Part shown: positions 26,520-34,742 of the stretch, one piece after another | How the letters are laid out: every line of letters starts with the position of its first letter | Position numbering within the stretch: the stretch's first letter is position 1 | Notes under the pieces: model-generated | The model's database searches: none | Told to the model about the DNA's origin: nothing | Seen by the model: the letters and a program-made list of their open reading frames with translations, nothing else | Translations under genes and position numbers: made by a program | Assembly (NCBI GenBank): GCA_947453885.1 | Contig: CANGIF010000008.1 | Coordinates: 24,679-88,678 of the forward strand | Direction of reading: 5' to 3' | Length of the DNA: 64,000 nucleotides | Source: Flavobacteriaceae bacterium | GTDB taxonomy: Bacteria; Bacteroidota; Bacteroidia; Flavobacteriales; Flavobacteriaceae

Positions 26520-27533
26520 TTACTTAGCCCACTCCTTAATCCAATCCCCGACAACGCCACACCACTCTTCATCATCATTCATACAAGGAATGGCCATAAA
26601 TGTTTCACCACCATGGTGTAAAAATTGTTCGTTGGCTTCCATGGCAATTTCCTCTAAAGTTTCTAAACAATCTGCAACAAAAGCAGGTGTTACAACCGCT
26701 AATTTTTTAATTCCTTTTTCGGGCATTTTGTTTACTTCTACATCAGTGTAAGGAGTCAACCATTTGTCGCCTGCTAAACGGGATTGAAAGGTTTGACTGT
26801 ATTTTCCTTCTGGAATTCCCAATAATTTTACTACTTGTTTCGTGGTTTCATAACATTGGTGACGGTAGCAAAATTCGTGCGCTGGAGAGGGCGTATTACA
26901 ACAAGAACCGTCAATAGTACAATGCGATTTAGTTACATCAGTTTTGCGAATATGGCGTTTCGGAATTCCGTGGTAGGAAAACAATAAATGATCGTAATCA
27001 AATCCTTCTAAATGCTTTTTAATAGAATTTGCTAAAGCTTGGATATAATCAGGTTTGTTGTAAAAAGCAGGAACATTTGTGAATTTCATTTCAGGAAAAT
27101 GTTTTGCTCGCAATTCTTCTGCCAAAACTAAAATTGTAGTGGTTGATGCCATGGCATGTTGCGGATACAATGGAAAAAGCATCACTTCGTTTACTCCTTT
27201 ATCATGTAGTTCTTGCAATCCTTTCATAATGGTCATTGTTCCATAACGCATCGATAAAGCAACTGGAATAGCTACCAAGTTTTGCACTTTTTTGTGCATT
27301 CTTTTTGAAATCACAACCAATGGCGAACCTTCATCAGTCCAAATTCGTGCATAAGCTTCGGCTGATTTTTTCGGTCTAGTTTGTAAAATTATGCCACGAA
27401 CTAATAAAGCTCTCAATAAAAATGGTACGTCAATAACGTATTTATCCATTAAAAATTCATCTAAATACGGCTTAACGTCTTTTGCTGTTGGGCTTTCAGG
27501 TGATCCTAAATTAACTAATAATACTCCTTTCAT
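26520..27533 (-). CDS. hemH: Ferrochelatase
   Basis: 337 residues from the ATG at 27533, where the family N-terminus KGVLLVNLGSPESP begins; a longer frame would add 14 atypical residues. The metal-insertion histidine is in LLFSYHGIPKRHIR, and the YSQTFQSRLAGDKWLTPYTD block is diagnostic. Cysteines in SHCTIDGSCCN and FCYRHQCYE may relate to the iron-sulphur or metal-binding loop seen in some ferrochelatases. The enzyme inserts Fe2+ into protoporphyrin IX, the last step of heme synthesis by the protoporphyrin branch. It heads the leftward arm hemH-lipoprotein-hemJ. Confidence 0.96.
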   Translation of the reverse strand: MKGVLLVNLGSPESPTAKDVKPYLDEFLMDKYVIDVPFLLRALLVRGIILQTRPKKSAEAYARIWTDEGSPLVVISKRMHKKVQNLVAIPVALSMRYGTMTIMKGLQELHDKGVNEVMLFPLYPQHAMASTTTILVLAEELRAKHFPEMKFTNVPAFYNKPDYIQALANSIKKHLEGFDYDHLLFSYHGIPKRHIRKTDVTKSHCTIDGSCCNTPSPAHEFCYRHQCYETTKQVVKLLGIPEGKYSQTFQSRLAGDKWLTPYTDVEVNKMPEKGIKKLAVVTPAFVADCLETLEEIAMEANEQFLHHGGETFMAIPCMNDDEEWCGVVGDWIKEWAK

Positions 27534-27663
27534 TATGTTTAATATTTTTTCATTATTGTCATTCCAAAAAATCAATAATCTCTGTAAAAGTAAATTATTC
27601 TAACTTTTTATAGTAATGTTTACTAATTATTTATCAACTGTTTGATGTACCAAATGGATGTGT

Positions 27664-28536
27664 TTAGGTATTTGGATTAATGGACATTAAATATTTTTTA
27701 GGAGTCGTTGCAAATTTCTTTTTAAAAGCTGCAATAAAATGACTTCCTGTACTGTATCCAATTTTAAGCCCAACTTCGTTGACGTTATACGAACCGGAAT
27801 CCAATAACTGTCGAGCAAAATCCATTTTATAGTCAAATAAAAAACCATAAACGGTATCCCCATAAATTTGTTTAAAACCAATTTTTAATTTTTTCAAACT
27901 CAAACCCACTTGTTCGGAAAGTTCTTCTAAACCAGGAGGTTCAGCCATATTGGCAATAATAATTTCTTTAGCTTTTCTAATTTTTAATACGTTTTCTTCA
28001 TCAATCAAAAAAGGACATTGTTCGGCATTTGGGTCTTCCGAACGATTGAAATACAAACTTAGTAATTCATAACCTTTTCCTTTATAATAAAGGTTTTTAA
28101 TAGATGGATTCAAATTATAATGAAAAAGCTGACTCAAAACTATTGCCATTGATGGACTAATGTCCGTTTCGTTGTAATACTTTCGATCTTTGTTTTCAGT
28201 ACTCAAAAAAGGAATGTGATTTGCCTCATTTGAAAATAAACTGTGAAATTTTTGAATTGAAATTAAAACTGAAATGACCCAAGAATTAGGAGCAATTTCT
28301 AAATTTAAAGGCAATTCGGTTTGTGGATTGTAAAACAGCAAAGCCTTTTCTTCTTTCAAAATCAAAGCATAATTTCCGTCGTTAAATATAAATTTAGCTT
28401 TTCCTTTTATTCCAAAATGAAATTGTATAAGTCCTTGATTAACATGTTTTTTTGCAAAATAATTTTCGGCACCATCATTTTGAAATCGAATTAAAATAAA
28501 ATCATTTTCAATTTTTATTACTTCTTGAGAACCCAT
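27664..28536 (-). CDS. AraC-family transcriptional regulator, divergent from the heme operon
   Basis: 290 residues. The C-terminal ~100 form a two-helix-turn-helix AraC DNA-binding domain (GLEELSEQVGLSLKKLKIGF, then NVNEVGLKIGYSTGSHFIAAF and KKFATTPKKYL). The N-terminal part is a cupin-like sensing region with no recognised ligand motif. The gene lies between hemH (same strand, downstream) and hemA (divergent), so regulation of heme synthesis is an attractive hypothesis. Its start codon directly abuts one arm of a 10-base inverted pair, AGCGATATTT (28537-28546) and AAATATCGCT (28641-28650), which could be its own binding sites. Confidence 0.85.
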   Translation of the reverse strand: MGSQEVIKIENDFILIRFQNDGAENYFAKKHVNQGLIQFHFGIKGKAKFIFNDGNYALILKEEKALLFYNPQTELPLNLEIAPNSWVISVLISIQKFHSLFSNEANHIPFLSTENKDRKYYNETDISPSMAIVLSQLFHYNLNPSIKNLYYKGKGYELLSLYFNRSEDPNAEQCPFLIDEENVLKIRKAKEIIIANMAEPPGLEELSEQVGLSLKKLKIGFKQIYGDTVYGFLFDYKMDFARQLLDSGSYNVNEVGLKIGYSTGSHFIAAFKKKFATTPKKYLMSINPNT

Positions 28537-28650
28537 AGCGATATTTTTACGTAAGTAAGATGTTGTTAAAGTGATTTGTTATTTAGAAATAATCTACATA
28601 ACGATTTTTAAAACACTTGATTTTAGTACAAATTTAAAATAAATATCGCT
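28537..28650. promoter_or_regulatory. Widely spaced inverted 10-mers between the AraC regulator and hemA
   Basis: AGCGATATTT at 28537-28546 and AAATATCGCT at 28641-28650 are exact reverse complements 94 bases apart, about nine helical turns. One arm touches the regulator's start codon and the other lies ~80 bases before the hemA -7 box. The arrangement would suit a looping AraC-type regulator, but this is unproven. Confidence 0.35.
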
Positions 28651-28730
28651 AAAAACACAATTTTGCAGATTAAATTCTCTCAGCGACACAAAAAGTACTT
28701 TAAGCGTTATTTTTATAAATGGGTTAGTTA

Positions 28731-28738
28731 TAAATTTG
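28731..28738 (+). promoter_or_regulatory. -7 promoter box TAAATTTG of the rightward hem operon
   Basis: TAAATTTG fits TAnnTTTG and lies 29 bases before the hemA ATG at 28768. No good -33 TTG is present, which is consistent with an activator-dependent promoter. Confidence 0.45.
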
Positions 28739-28767
28739 TTTAACTTTTAGGTAAAGTGCAAAAAAAC

Positions 28768-30024
28768 ATGGAAAACATAAAAATATCAAAACCTACTACT
28801 TTCTATGCTGTTGGTTTAAGTTATAAAAAAGCGGATGCCGAAATGAGAGGTAAATTCAATTTGGATGCAATTGCCAAAGCGAATTTGTTAGAGCAGGCAA
28901 AATGTGAAGGAATTGAAGCGTTAATAGTTACTTCTACATGCAATCGAACAGAAATTTATGGTTTTGCACAACATCCTTTTCAATTAATCAAATTACTTTG
29001 CGAAAATAGTCATGGTACTGTTGAGGATTTTCAAAAAGTAGCATACGTATATAAAAGTCTTGAAGCGGTTAATCATATGTTTCGTGTTGGAACAGGTTTA
29101 GATAGTCAAATACTAGGCGATTTTGAAATTATTAGTCAAATAAAAATGGCATTTAACGAAAGCAAAGAGCGCCATTTAGTTAACAATTACATGGAAAGAT
29201 TAGTGAATTCGGTAATTCAAACTAGTAAAAAAATCAAGAATGAAACTGAAATTTCTTCCGGAGCTACTTCGGTTTCTTTTGCTTCAGTCCAATATATTTT
29301 CAAAAATGTTGAAGATATTGCCCATAAAAATATACTTCTTTTTGGAACAGGAAAAATAGGTAGAAATACTTGTGAAAATCTAGTAAAACATACTAAACAC
29401 GAGCAAATTACATTAATAAATAGAACTAAAGATAAAGCCGAAAAATTAGCAAAAAAATTGAATGTCATCGTTAAAGACTATGCTGATTTGCAACTTGAAC
29501 TACAAAAAGCAGATGTAGTAGTTGTTGCAACAGGTGCTCAAAATCCAACAATAGACAAAGCGATTTTAAATCTGAAAAAACCTATGTTAATTTTGGATTT
29601 ATCAATTCCAAAAAACGTTAATGAGAATGTTACAAATCTAGAAGGTGTTACTTTGGTTCACATGGATCATTTATCGCAAATGACTGATGAAACTCTAGAG
29701 AATAGAAAACTTCATATTCCAGCTGCCGAAGCCATTATTGAAGAAATTAAAGAAGAATTTTTGTCGTGGACAAAACAACGAAAATTTGCTCCTACTATTT
29801 TCGCTTTAAAAGAAAAACTAAATTCAATTAAAGACAGTGAATTAAAAACACAACGAAAAAAATTCAGTAATTTCGACGAAGAACAAGCTGAAATTATCAG
29901 TGCAAAAATCATTCAAAAAATCACCAATCATTTTGCAAGTCATTTAAAAGACGATACTACTATGGTCGATGAAAGTATTCAGTGGATTGAAAAAGTTTTT
30001 CAATTTGAAACTATTGTAAAATAA
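28768..30024 (+). CDS. hemA: Glutamyl-tRNA reductase
   Basis: 418 residues from the ATG at 28768; a GTG at 28756 would add four residues. The catalytic cysteine is in LIVTSTCNRTEIYGF, the NADPH site in ILLFGTGKIGRNTCENL, and the tRNA-binding/dimer region at the C-terminus. The enzyme reduces glutamyl-tRNA to glutamate-1-semialdehyde, the first committed step of C5-pathway heme synthesis; the next enzyme, HemL, is not in the window. It opens the rightward heme operon and is the expected control point. The spacer to hemC carries a short tandem word repeat. Confidence 0.96.
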   Translation: MENIKISKPTTFYAVGLSYKKADAEMRGKFNLDAIAKANLLEQAKCEGIEALIVTSTCNRTEIYGFAQHPFQLIKLLCENSHGTVEDFQKVAYVYKSLEAVNHMFRVGTGLDSQILGDFEIISQIKMAFNESKERHLVNNYMERLVNSVIQTSKKIKNETEISSGATSVSFASVQYIFKNVEDIAHKNILLFGTGKIGRNTCENLVKHTKHEQITLINRTKDKAEKLAKKLNVIVKDYADLQLELQKADVVVVATGAQNPTIDKAILNLKKPMLILDLSIPKNVNENVTNLEGVTLVHMDHLSQMTDETLENRKLHIPAAEAIIEEIKEEFLSWTKQRKFAPTIFALKEKLNSIKDSELKTQRKKFSNFDEEQAEIISAKIIQKITNHFASHLKDDTTMVDESIQWIEKVFQFETIVK

Positions 30025-30071
30025 TGCATTTTAAAAATATAACAATTCATGATTTTAAAAAGGTCAATGAA

Positions 30072-30089
30072 AATCTGCGTAATTTGTGG
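30072..30089 (+). repeat. Two-unit 9-base repeat in the hemA-hemC spacer
   Basis: AATCTGCGT (30072-30080) followed directly by AATTTGTGG (30081-30089): two related 9-mers. A single similar word, AATCTGTGTT, lies in the next spacer at 31045-31054. Confidence 0.4.
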
Positions 30090-30109
30090 TTAAAAATAAT
30101 AATATAAAA

Positions 30110-31036
30110 GTGGCTGAAAAAAGTATAAGAATAGGAACTCGTGATAGTGAATTAGCACTTTGGCAAGCACATACAGTTCAAAAACAACTCAAAGATTTAG
30201 GGTATAAAACCGAAATTATTGCCGTAAAATCTCAAGGTGACATCATTCTAGACAAACCACTTTACGAACTTGGAATCACCGGAATTTTTACCAAAACATT
30301 AGACATTGCAATGATTAATGGTCAAGTTGACATTGCAGTACACTCTATGAAAGATGTTCCAACAGCACTTCCAAATGGAATTGTTCAAGCAGCCGTTTTA
30401 GAAAGAGCTACTATTTTAGATATTTTAGTTCACAAAGGAAACACCGATTTCCTTCAAACAGAAGCTATAATTGCTACAGGAAGTTTACGACGCCAAGCAC
30501 AATGGTGGAACAAATATCCTAATCACAAAGTAGTCGATTTACGTGGAAATGTAAATACAAGAATGCAAAAACTCAATAACAATGATTGGAACGGAGCCGT
30601 TTTTGCAGCAGCCGGATTGGAAAGAATCAATTTAAAACCAGATAAGTATATCAACTTGGATTGGATGATTCCAGCGCCAGCACAAGGAGCAATGGTTGTG
30701 GTCGCTATGGCAAATGACAATTTTATATTAGATGCACTTTCGCAATTAAATCATATCGAAACCGAAATATGCACTTATATAGAAAGACAATTTCTAAAAA
30801 CGTTAGAAGGTGGATGTACAGCGCCAATCGGAGCAATTGCTACCTATAATGAAATAGAAGATACCATCAATTTCAAAGGAGTTTTATTATCAATCGATGG
30901 AAAACAAAAACTAGAAATTGAAAAAGTAGTAGCTATTTCCGAATGGAAAAAACTAGGGTTCAATGCTGCACAAGAAATTTTAAACAATGGCGGCACAGAA
31001 GTAATGATAGAAATTAAAAAGATTTTAAAAAAATAG
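30110..31036 (+). CDS. hemC: Hydroxymethylbilane synthase (porphobilinogen deaminase)
   Basis: 308 residues from the GTG at 30110, which gives the family-typical start AEKSIRIGTRDSELALWQA; a GTG at 30086 would add eight asparagine-rich residues. The dipyrromethane cofactor is attached to the cysteine in LEGGCTAPIGA, and VAVHSMKDVPT and GSLRRQAQW are active-site blocks. The enzyme polymerises four porphobilinogens into the linear hydroxymethylbilane. It is 85 bases after hemA and 27 bases before hemD in the same direction. Confidence 0.96.
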   Translation: MAEKSIRIGTRDSELALWQAHTVQKQLKDLGYKTEIIAVKSQGDIILDKPLYELGITGIFTKTLDIAMINGQVDIAVHSMKDVPTALPNGIVQAAVLERATILDILVHKGNTDFLQTEAIIATGSLRRQAQWWNKYPNHKVVDLRGNVNTRMQKLNNNDWNGAVFAAAGLERINLKPDKYINLDWMIPAPAQGAMVVVAMANDNFILDALSQLNHIETEICTYIERQFLKTLEGGCTAPIGAIATYNEIEDTINFKGVLLSIDGKQKLEIEKVVAISEWKKLGFNAAQEILNNGGTEVMIEIKKILKK

Positions 31037-31063
31037 ATTTCTCAAATCTGTGTTCCCTATAAA

Positions 31064-31735
31064 ATGACAAAACAAATCAACATATTATCTACCAAAAAGC
31101 TTTTACCAATTCAAAAGCAAGATTTACTTGACGCCAATATTTCTTTAATTGATGAAGATTTCATTGAAACTAAAATCAAGAATTTCGAACTTTCAAGAGT
31201 AAATGACAATCTTATTTTTACCAGTCAAAATGCAGTTCAAAGTATTTTACAACATCCAAAATGCAACGAACTAAAAAGCAAAAATGTCTTTTCTGTTGGG
31301 ATGAAAACCAAAGATGTATTAACGGAAAACGGATTCAATGTAATCGCTTATACAGGCTATGCGTCCGATTTGGCTGAAATAATTTCACTCATTTATTCGG
31401 GAAATACATTTACTTTTTTCAGTGGTAATTTACGTCGCGATGTGTTACCCAACACGCTAAGTGAAAACAGAATTACATTCAATGAAATAGAAGTGTATGA
31501 AACCAACATAACTTCAAAAAAAAACACAAATAAATTAGACGGAATACTATTTTTCAGTCCATCAGCTGTCGAAAGTTATTTGAAATTGAATACTATAAAA
31601 GAAGAAATTTGCTTTTGTATAGGAGAAACTACTGCAGAAGCATTAGAAAACAATAAAATAAAAAACATCATCATTGCAGATAAACCATCGGTTGAAAATG
31701 TGATTGATGAAGTAATAGAATATTACAACAATTAA
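31064..31735 (+). CDS. hemD: Uroporphyrinogen-III synthase
   Basis: 223 residues. HemD sequences diverge strongly, but the expected features are present: NLIFTSQNAVQSIL (first domain), FFSGNLRRDVLP, an inter-domain EVYET (tyrosine region) and ILFFSPSAVESYLKLN with CIGETTAEALENN in the second domain. The enzyme closes hydroxymethylbilane with inversion of ring D. Position between hemC and hemE is decisive. The spacer to hemE carries two kinds of short tandem repeat (31738-31793). Confidence 0.9.
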   Translation: MTKQINILSTKKLLPIQKQDLLDANISLIDEDFIETKIKNFELSRVNDNLIFTSQNAVQSILQHPKCNELKSKNVFSVGMKTKDVLTENGFNVIAYTGYASDLAEIISLIYSGNTFTFFSGNLRRDVLPNTLSENRITFNEIEVYETNITSKKNTNKLDGILFFSPSAVESYLKLNTIKEEICFCIGETTAEALENNKIKNIIIADKPSVENVIDEVIEYYNN

Positions 31736-31737
31736 AA

Positions 31738-31793
31738 CTTCGCGACTTTGCGACTTTGCGATAAATAATTCGTGATACTTCGTGAAATTCGTG
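31738..31793 (+). repeat. Short tandem arrays in the hemD-hemE spacer
   Basis: Three 8-mers in a row (CTTCGCGA, CTTTGCGA, CTTTGCGA; 31738-31761) are followed by three copies of TTCGTG at 31769, 31779 and 31788 (spacing 10 and 9). The arrays end 16 bases before the hemE start codon. Confidence 0.6.
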
Positions 31794-31808
31794 GCAACAA
31801 ATAAAAAA

Positions 31809-32834
31809 ATGATCAAAAACGACCTATTTTTAAGAGCTTTAAACAACGAAACTGTAGAACGCCCACCCGTTTGGATGATGCGTCAAGCTGGAAGATATTT
31901 ACCAGAATTCAGAGCATTACGTGACAAATATGATTTCTTCACTCGTTGCGAAACTCCAGAATTAGCAGCAGAAATCACTGTTCAACCCATACGAATTGTA
32001 AAACCAGATGCTGCGATTTTATTTTCAGATATTTTGGTAGTTCCACGTGCAATGGGAATTCACGTTGAATTGAAAGACAATTTGGGACCAATTATTCCAA
32101 ACCCAATTCGTACGATGGAACAAGTGAATCAAGTTTTTGTTCCAGATGTAAATGAAACTTTAGGTTACGTTTTTGATGCCATCAAATTAACCAAAGAAAT
32201 GTTGAACGATGAGGTTCCTCTTATTGGTTTTGCAGGTTCACCTTGGACAATTTTCTGTTATGCTGTGGAAGGAAAAGGTTCAAAAAGCTTTGATACCGCT
32301 AAAGGATTTTGTTTTTCAAATCCGGTTGCAGCACATACTTTATTGCAAAAAATTACTGATACAACCATTTTATATTTGAAAGAAAAAGTAAAAGCAGGTT
32401 GCAACGCCATTCAGATTTTCGATTCTTGGGGTGGCATGTTATCACCAGTTGATTATCAAGAGTTTTCTTGGAAATATATAAACCAAATAGTTGACGCTTT
32501 AGCCGATGAAACTAAAGTTATTGTTTTCGGAAAAGGATGTTGGTTTGCTTTGGGCGAAATGGCACAATCAAAAGCATCGGCTCTTGGTGTAGATTGGACT
32601 TGTTCTGCAAGAAATGCTCGTTATTTATCAGGCGGAAAAATCACATTACAAGGGAATTTCGATCCAAGTCGATTACTTTCTCCAATTCCAACCATCAAAA
32701 AAATGGTGCACGAAATGATAAACGAATTCGGAAAAGACAATTATATAGTAAACCTAGGTCACGGAATTTTACCAAATATTCCAGTAGATCACGCGAAGGC
32801 TTTTGTGGAAGCTGTGAAGGAATATAATTCTTAA
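31809..32834 (+). CDS. hemE: Uroporphyrinogen decarboxylase
   Basis: 341 residues from the ATG at 31809, giving the typical start [10 protein letters not shown]; an ATG at 31782 lies inside the spacer repeat and is unlikely. The family signature [17 protein letters not shown] and the substrate-binding aspartate in [12 protein letters not shown] are present, with [26 protein letters not shown] and a C-terminal NLGHGILPN block. The enzyme converts uroporphyrinogen III into coproporphyrinogen III. The next gene begins four bases after its stop codon. Confidence 0.97.
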   Translation: MIKNDLFLRALNNETVERPPVWMMRQAGRYLPEFRALRDKYDFFTRCETPELAAEITVQPIRIVKPDAAILFSDILVVPRAMGIHVELKDNLGPIIPNPIRTMEQVNQVFVPDVNETLGYVFDAIKLTKEMLNDEVPLIGFAGSPWTIFCYAVEGKGSKSFDTAKGFCFSNPVAAHTLLQKITDTTILYLKEKVKAGCNAIQIFDSWGGMLSPVDYQEFSWKYINQIVDALADETKVIVFGKGCWFALGEMAQSKASALGVDWTCSARNARYLSGGKITLQGNFDPSRLLSPIPTIKKMVHEMINEFGKDNYIVNLGHGILPNIPVDHAKAFVEAVKEYNS

Positions 32835-32838
32835 CTAA

Positions 32839-33381
32839 ATGGAATTCAGCAATTGGAAACTCGACAAAATAGAAAATATTCATTTTAAAGAATTTTTCGA
32901 TTTAATAGACAATAACAGAAATCGTATTATAAAAACATTTCCTGTAACTGTTTCTAATTGTGTTGATTTGAAATCTACTGAAGAATTTATTACAAAAAGC
33001 CTTCAAATAGAAAAGGAAAAATCAGGTTACTATTTTTATGTTAGAAATTTAGAAACCAATTGTTTAATTGGATATATTGGTATTAAAAAAATAGATTATC
33101 ACATTTCAAAATGCGAATTATTCTATTTTATTGACAACCATTTTGAAGGCAAAGGAATTATTTCAAAAGCTATTTATGAAGTAATTGGTTTTTGTTTCAA
33201 AGAACTAAAAATGAATAAGATTTTTATTTGTACCTCAAAAATAAATTTTGGAAGTCAGCAAATTGCTTTAAAAAATGGATTCGTTCAAGAAGGAACTTTG
33301 CGACAAGAATTTAAAAACTTTGAAGGAATTTTAGAAGACATTAATTATTACGGATTATTGAAATCAGATTATGAAAGATAA
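32839..33381 (+). CDS. GNAT acetyltransferase (RimJ/RimL-like) inside the heme operon
   Basis: 180 residues with the GNAT fold of the RimJ/RimL type: SGYYFYVRNLETNCLIGYIG (strands before the acetyl-CoA site), HFEGKGIISKAIYEVIGFCF (the Q/RxxGxA-like loop, here EGKGI) and a closing NFGSQQIALKNGFVQEGTLR. Such enzymes acetylate protein N-termini or small amines. The gene begins four bases after hemE and overlaps hemF by 11 bases, so it is tightly built into the operon; the substrate is not evident and no heme function is known for this family. Confidence 0.8.
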   Translation: MEFSNWKLDKIENIHFKEFFDLIDNNRNRIIKTFPVTVSNCVDLKSTEEFITKSLQIEKEKSGYYFYVRNLETNCLIGYIGIKKIDYHISKCELFYFIDNHFEGKGIISKAIYEVIGFCFKELKMNKIFICTSKINFGSQQIALKNGFVQEGTLRQEFKNFEGILEDINYYGLLKSDYER

Positions 33382-34288
33382 ATTCTACCAATACATACTT
33401 CAACTTCAAAACCAAATCACTTCCAAACTAGAAGAAGTAGATGGTCTTGCCAAATTCCGTGAAGATATTTGGGAACGTCCAGAAGGTGGTGGCGGAAGAA
33501 CACGAGTTATAGAAAACGGAAACGTAATCGAAAAAGGCGGCGTAAATATTTCAGCAGTTCACGGTAAATTACCCGAAGCGATGCAAAAAATGTTCAACGT
33601 TGGGGAAGCCGATTTCTTCGCTTGCGGATTGAGTTTAGTTATTCATCCCAAAAGTCCGATGGTGCCAACGGTTCATGCCAATTGGCGCTATTTCGAAATG
33701 TACGATGATAACGGAAACGTAATCAATTCGTGGTTCGGTGGCGGACAAGATTTAACACAGTATTATTTATTTGAAGAAGATGCAATTCATTTTCATCAAA
33801 CTTGTAAAACGGCTTGCGATAAACACAATCCAGAATTTTATCCAAAATTCAAAAAACAATGTGATGCTTATTTTTGGAACGCACATCGCAATGAAGCACG
33901 TGGTTTAGGCGGATTATTCTTCGATTATTGCAAAGAAACCGATGAAATGAGAATGGAAGATTGGTACAATTTCGTAACTGAAGTTGGCAACAGTTTTCTA
34001 GAAGCGTATGTTCCAATCGTAGAAAAAAGAAAAAATTTAGCATACACACCAGTGCAAAGAACTTGGCAGGAAATCCGTCGTGGTCGTTATGTAGAATTCA
34101 ATTTAGTGCACGACAAAGGCACACTTTTCGGATTAAAAACCAACGGTAGAATTGAATCCATTTTAATGTCATTACCACCACATGTGCAATGGCATTATGA
34201 CCATCATCCAGTTTCTGGAAGCGAAGAAGAAAAATTAATTAAAGTATTAGAGAATCCTATTGATTGGCTGTCAGCTTTCAGCCATTAG
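33371..34288 (+). CDS. hemF: Aerobic coproporphyrinogen III oxidase
   Basis: 305 residues. HemF signatures are clear: WERPEGGGGRTRVIENG, FEKGGVNIS-type block near residue 55, HPKSPMVPTVHANWRYFE, WFGGGQDLTQYY, EARGLGGLFFDY and GRYVEFNLVHDKGTLFGL. The enzyme uses O2 to decarboxylate coproporphyrinogen III to protoporphyrinogen IX, the substrate of HemJ. The C-terminus is odd: after ENPIDW the last residues LSAFSH and the TAG stop (34286-34288) are encoded by a GCTNNNN/AGCNNNN heptamer array, so an insertion appears to have replaced the original end. It overlaps the upstream GNAT gene by 11 bases. Confidence 0.95.
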   Translation: MKDKFYQYILQLQNQITSKLEEVDGLAKFREDIWERPEGGGGRTRVIENGNVIEKGGVNISAVHGKLPEAMQKMFNVGEADFFACGLSLVIHPKSPMVPTVHANWRYFEMYDDNGNVINSWFGGGQDLTQYYLFEEDAIHFHQTCKTACDKHNPEFYPKFKKQCDAYFWNAHRNEARGLGGLFFDYCKETDEMRMEDWYNFVTEVGNSFLEAYVPIVEKRKNLAYTPVQRTWQEIRRGRYVEFNLVHDKGTLFGLKTNGRIESILMSLPPHVQWHYDHHPVSGSEEEKLIKVLENPIDWLSAFSH

Positions 34289-34300
34289 CGGTTAGCTAAA
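34266..34300 (+). repeat. Heptamer array A (five units of AGCNNNN orientation)
   Basis: AGC occurs at 34273, 34280, 34287 and 34294, exactly 7 bases apart, preceded in phase by GGC at 34266. Units are GGCTGTC, AGCTTTC, AGCCATT, AGCGGTT and AGCTAAA. The hemF stop codon lies inside. Confidence 0.75.
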
Positions 34301-34317
34301 ATAATAGAACAAAATAA

Positions 34318-34352
34318 GCTGATGGCTAAATGCTAATGGCTGAAAGCTCAAA
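34318..34352 (+). repeat. Heptamer array B (five units of GCTNNNN)
   Basis: GCT occurs at 34318, 34325, 34332, 34339 and 34346, exactly 7 bases apart. Units are GCTGATG, GCTAAAT, GCTAATG, GCTGAAA and GCTCAAA. Opposite orientation to array A, same as array C. Confidence 0.75.
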
Positions 34353-34356
34353 AAAA

Positions 34357-34719
34357 ATGAGGGATTACAAAAAATTTTTAGTTTGGGAAAAATCACATCA
34401 GTTGACACTTGATGTTTATTACAATTTAACTTCATTTCCAAAAGATGAATTGTTTGGATTAATTAGTCAGATGAAACGATCATCAAGTTCTATTCCAACT
34501 AACATTGCTGAAGGATGTGGAAGAAACTCAGATAAAGATTTCTGTAGATTTTTATATGTTGCATTTGGTTCAGCAAATGAACTAGAATATCAAATATTAT
34601 TGAGTATTGATTTGAAGTTTGTTGAATTTGAAAACGGACAAAAACTTTTATTTCAAGTTGAAGAAATAAAAAAAATGCTTAACGGATTAATAACAAAATT
34701 AAATAACGCTACCAGCTAA
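34357..34719 (+). CDS. Four-helix-bundle protein (23S rRNA intervening-sequence-protein family)
   Basis: 120 residues from the ATG at 34357 (MRDYKKFLVWEKSHQLTLDV is the standard family start; ATGs at 34330 and 34336 lie in the repeat). The signature QMKRSSSSIPTNIAEGCGR is diagnostic, followed by FLYVAFGSANELEYQI. Members form pentameric four-helix bundles; some are encoded in intervening sequences of 23S rRNA, and a relative (Avd) is the accessory protein of diversity-generating retroelements. The general function is unknown. Here it sits between hemF and hemB, flanked by heptamer arrays, with its stop codon (34717-34719) in the last array. No reverse transcriptase is nearby. Confidence 0.9.
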   Translation: MRDYKKFLVWEKSHQLTLDVYYNLTSFPKDELFGLISQMKRSSSSIPTNIAEGCGRNSDKDFCRFLYVAFGSANELEYQILLSIDLKFVEFENGQKLLFQVEEIKKMLNGLITKLNNATS

Positions 34720-34742
34720 ATGCTGTCAGCTAAAAGCTAAAA
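34708..34742 (+). repeat. Heptamer array C (five units of GCTNNNN)
   Basis: GCT occurs at 34708, 34715, 34722, 34729 and 34736, exactly 7 bases apart. Units are GCTACCA, GCTAAAT, GCTGTCA, GCTAAAA and GCTAAAA. It supplies the stop codon of the four-helix gene and ends three bases before the hemB ATG. Confidence 0.75.

Noticed and set aside
34357..34719. Diversity-generating retroelement (the protein resembles Avd)
   Set aside because: No reverse transcriptase, no template/variable repeat pair and no variable C-type-lectin target gene nearby.
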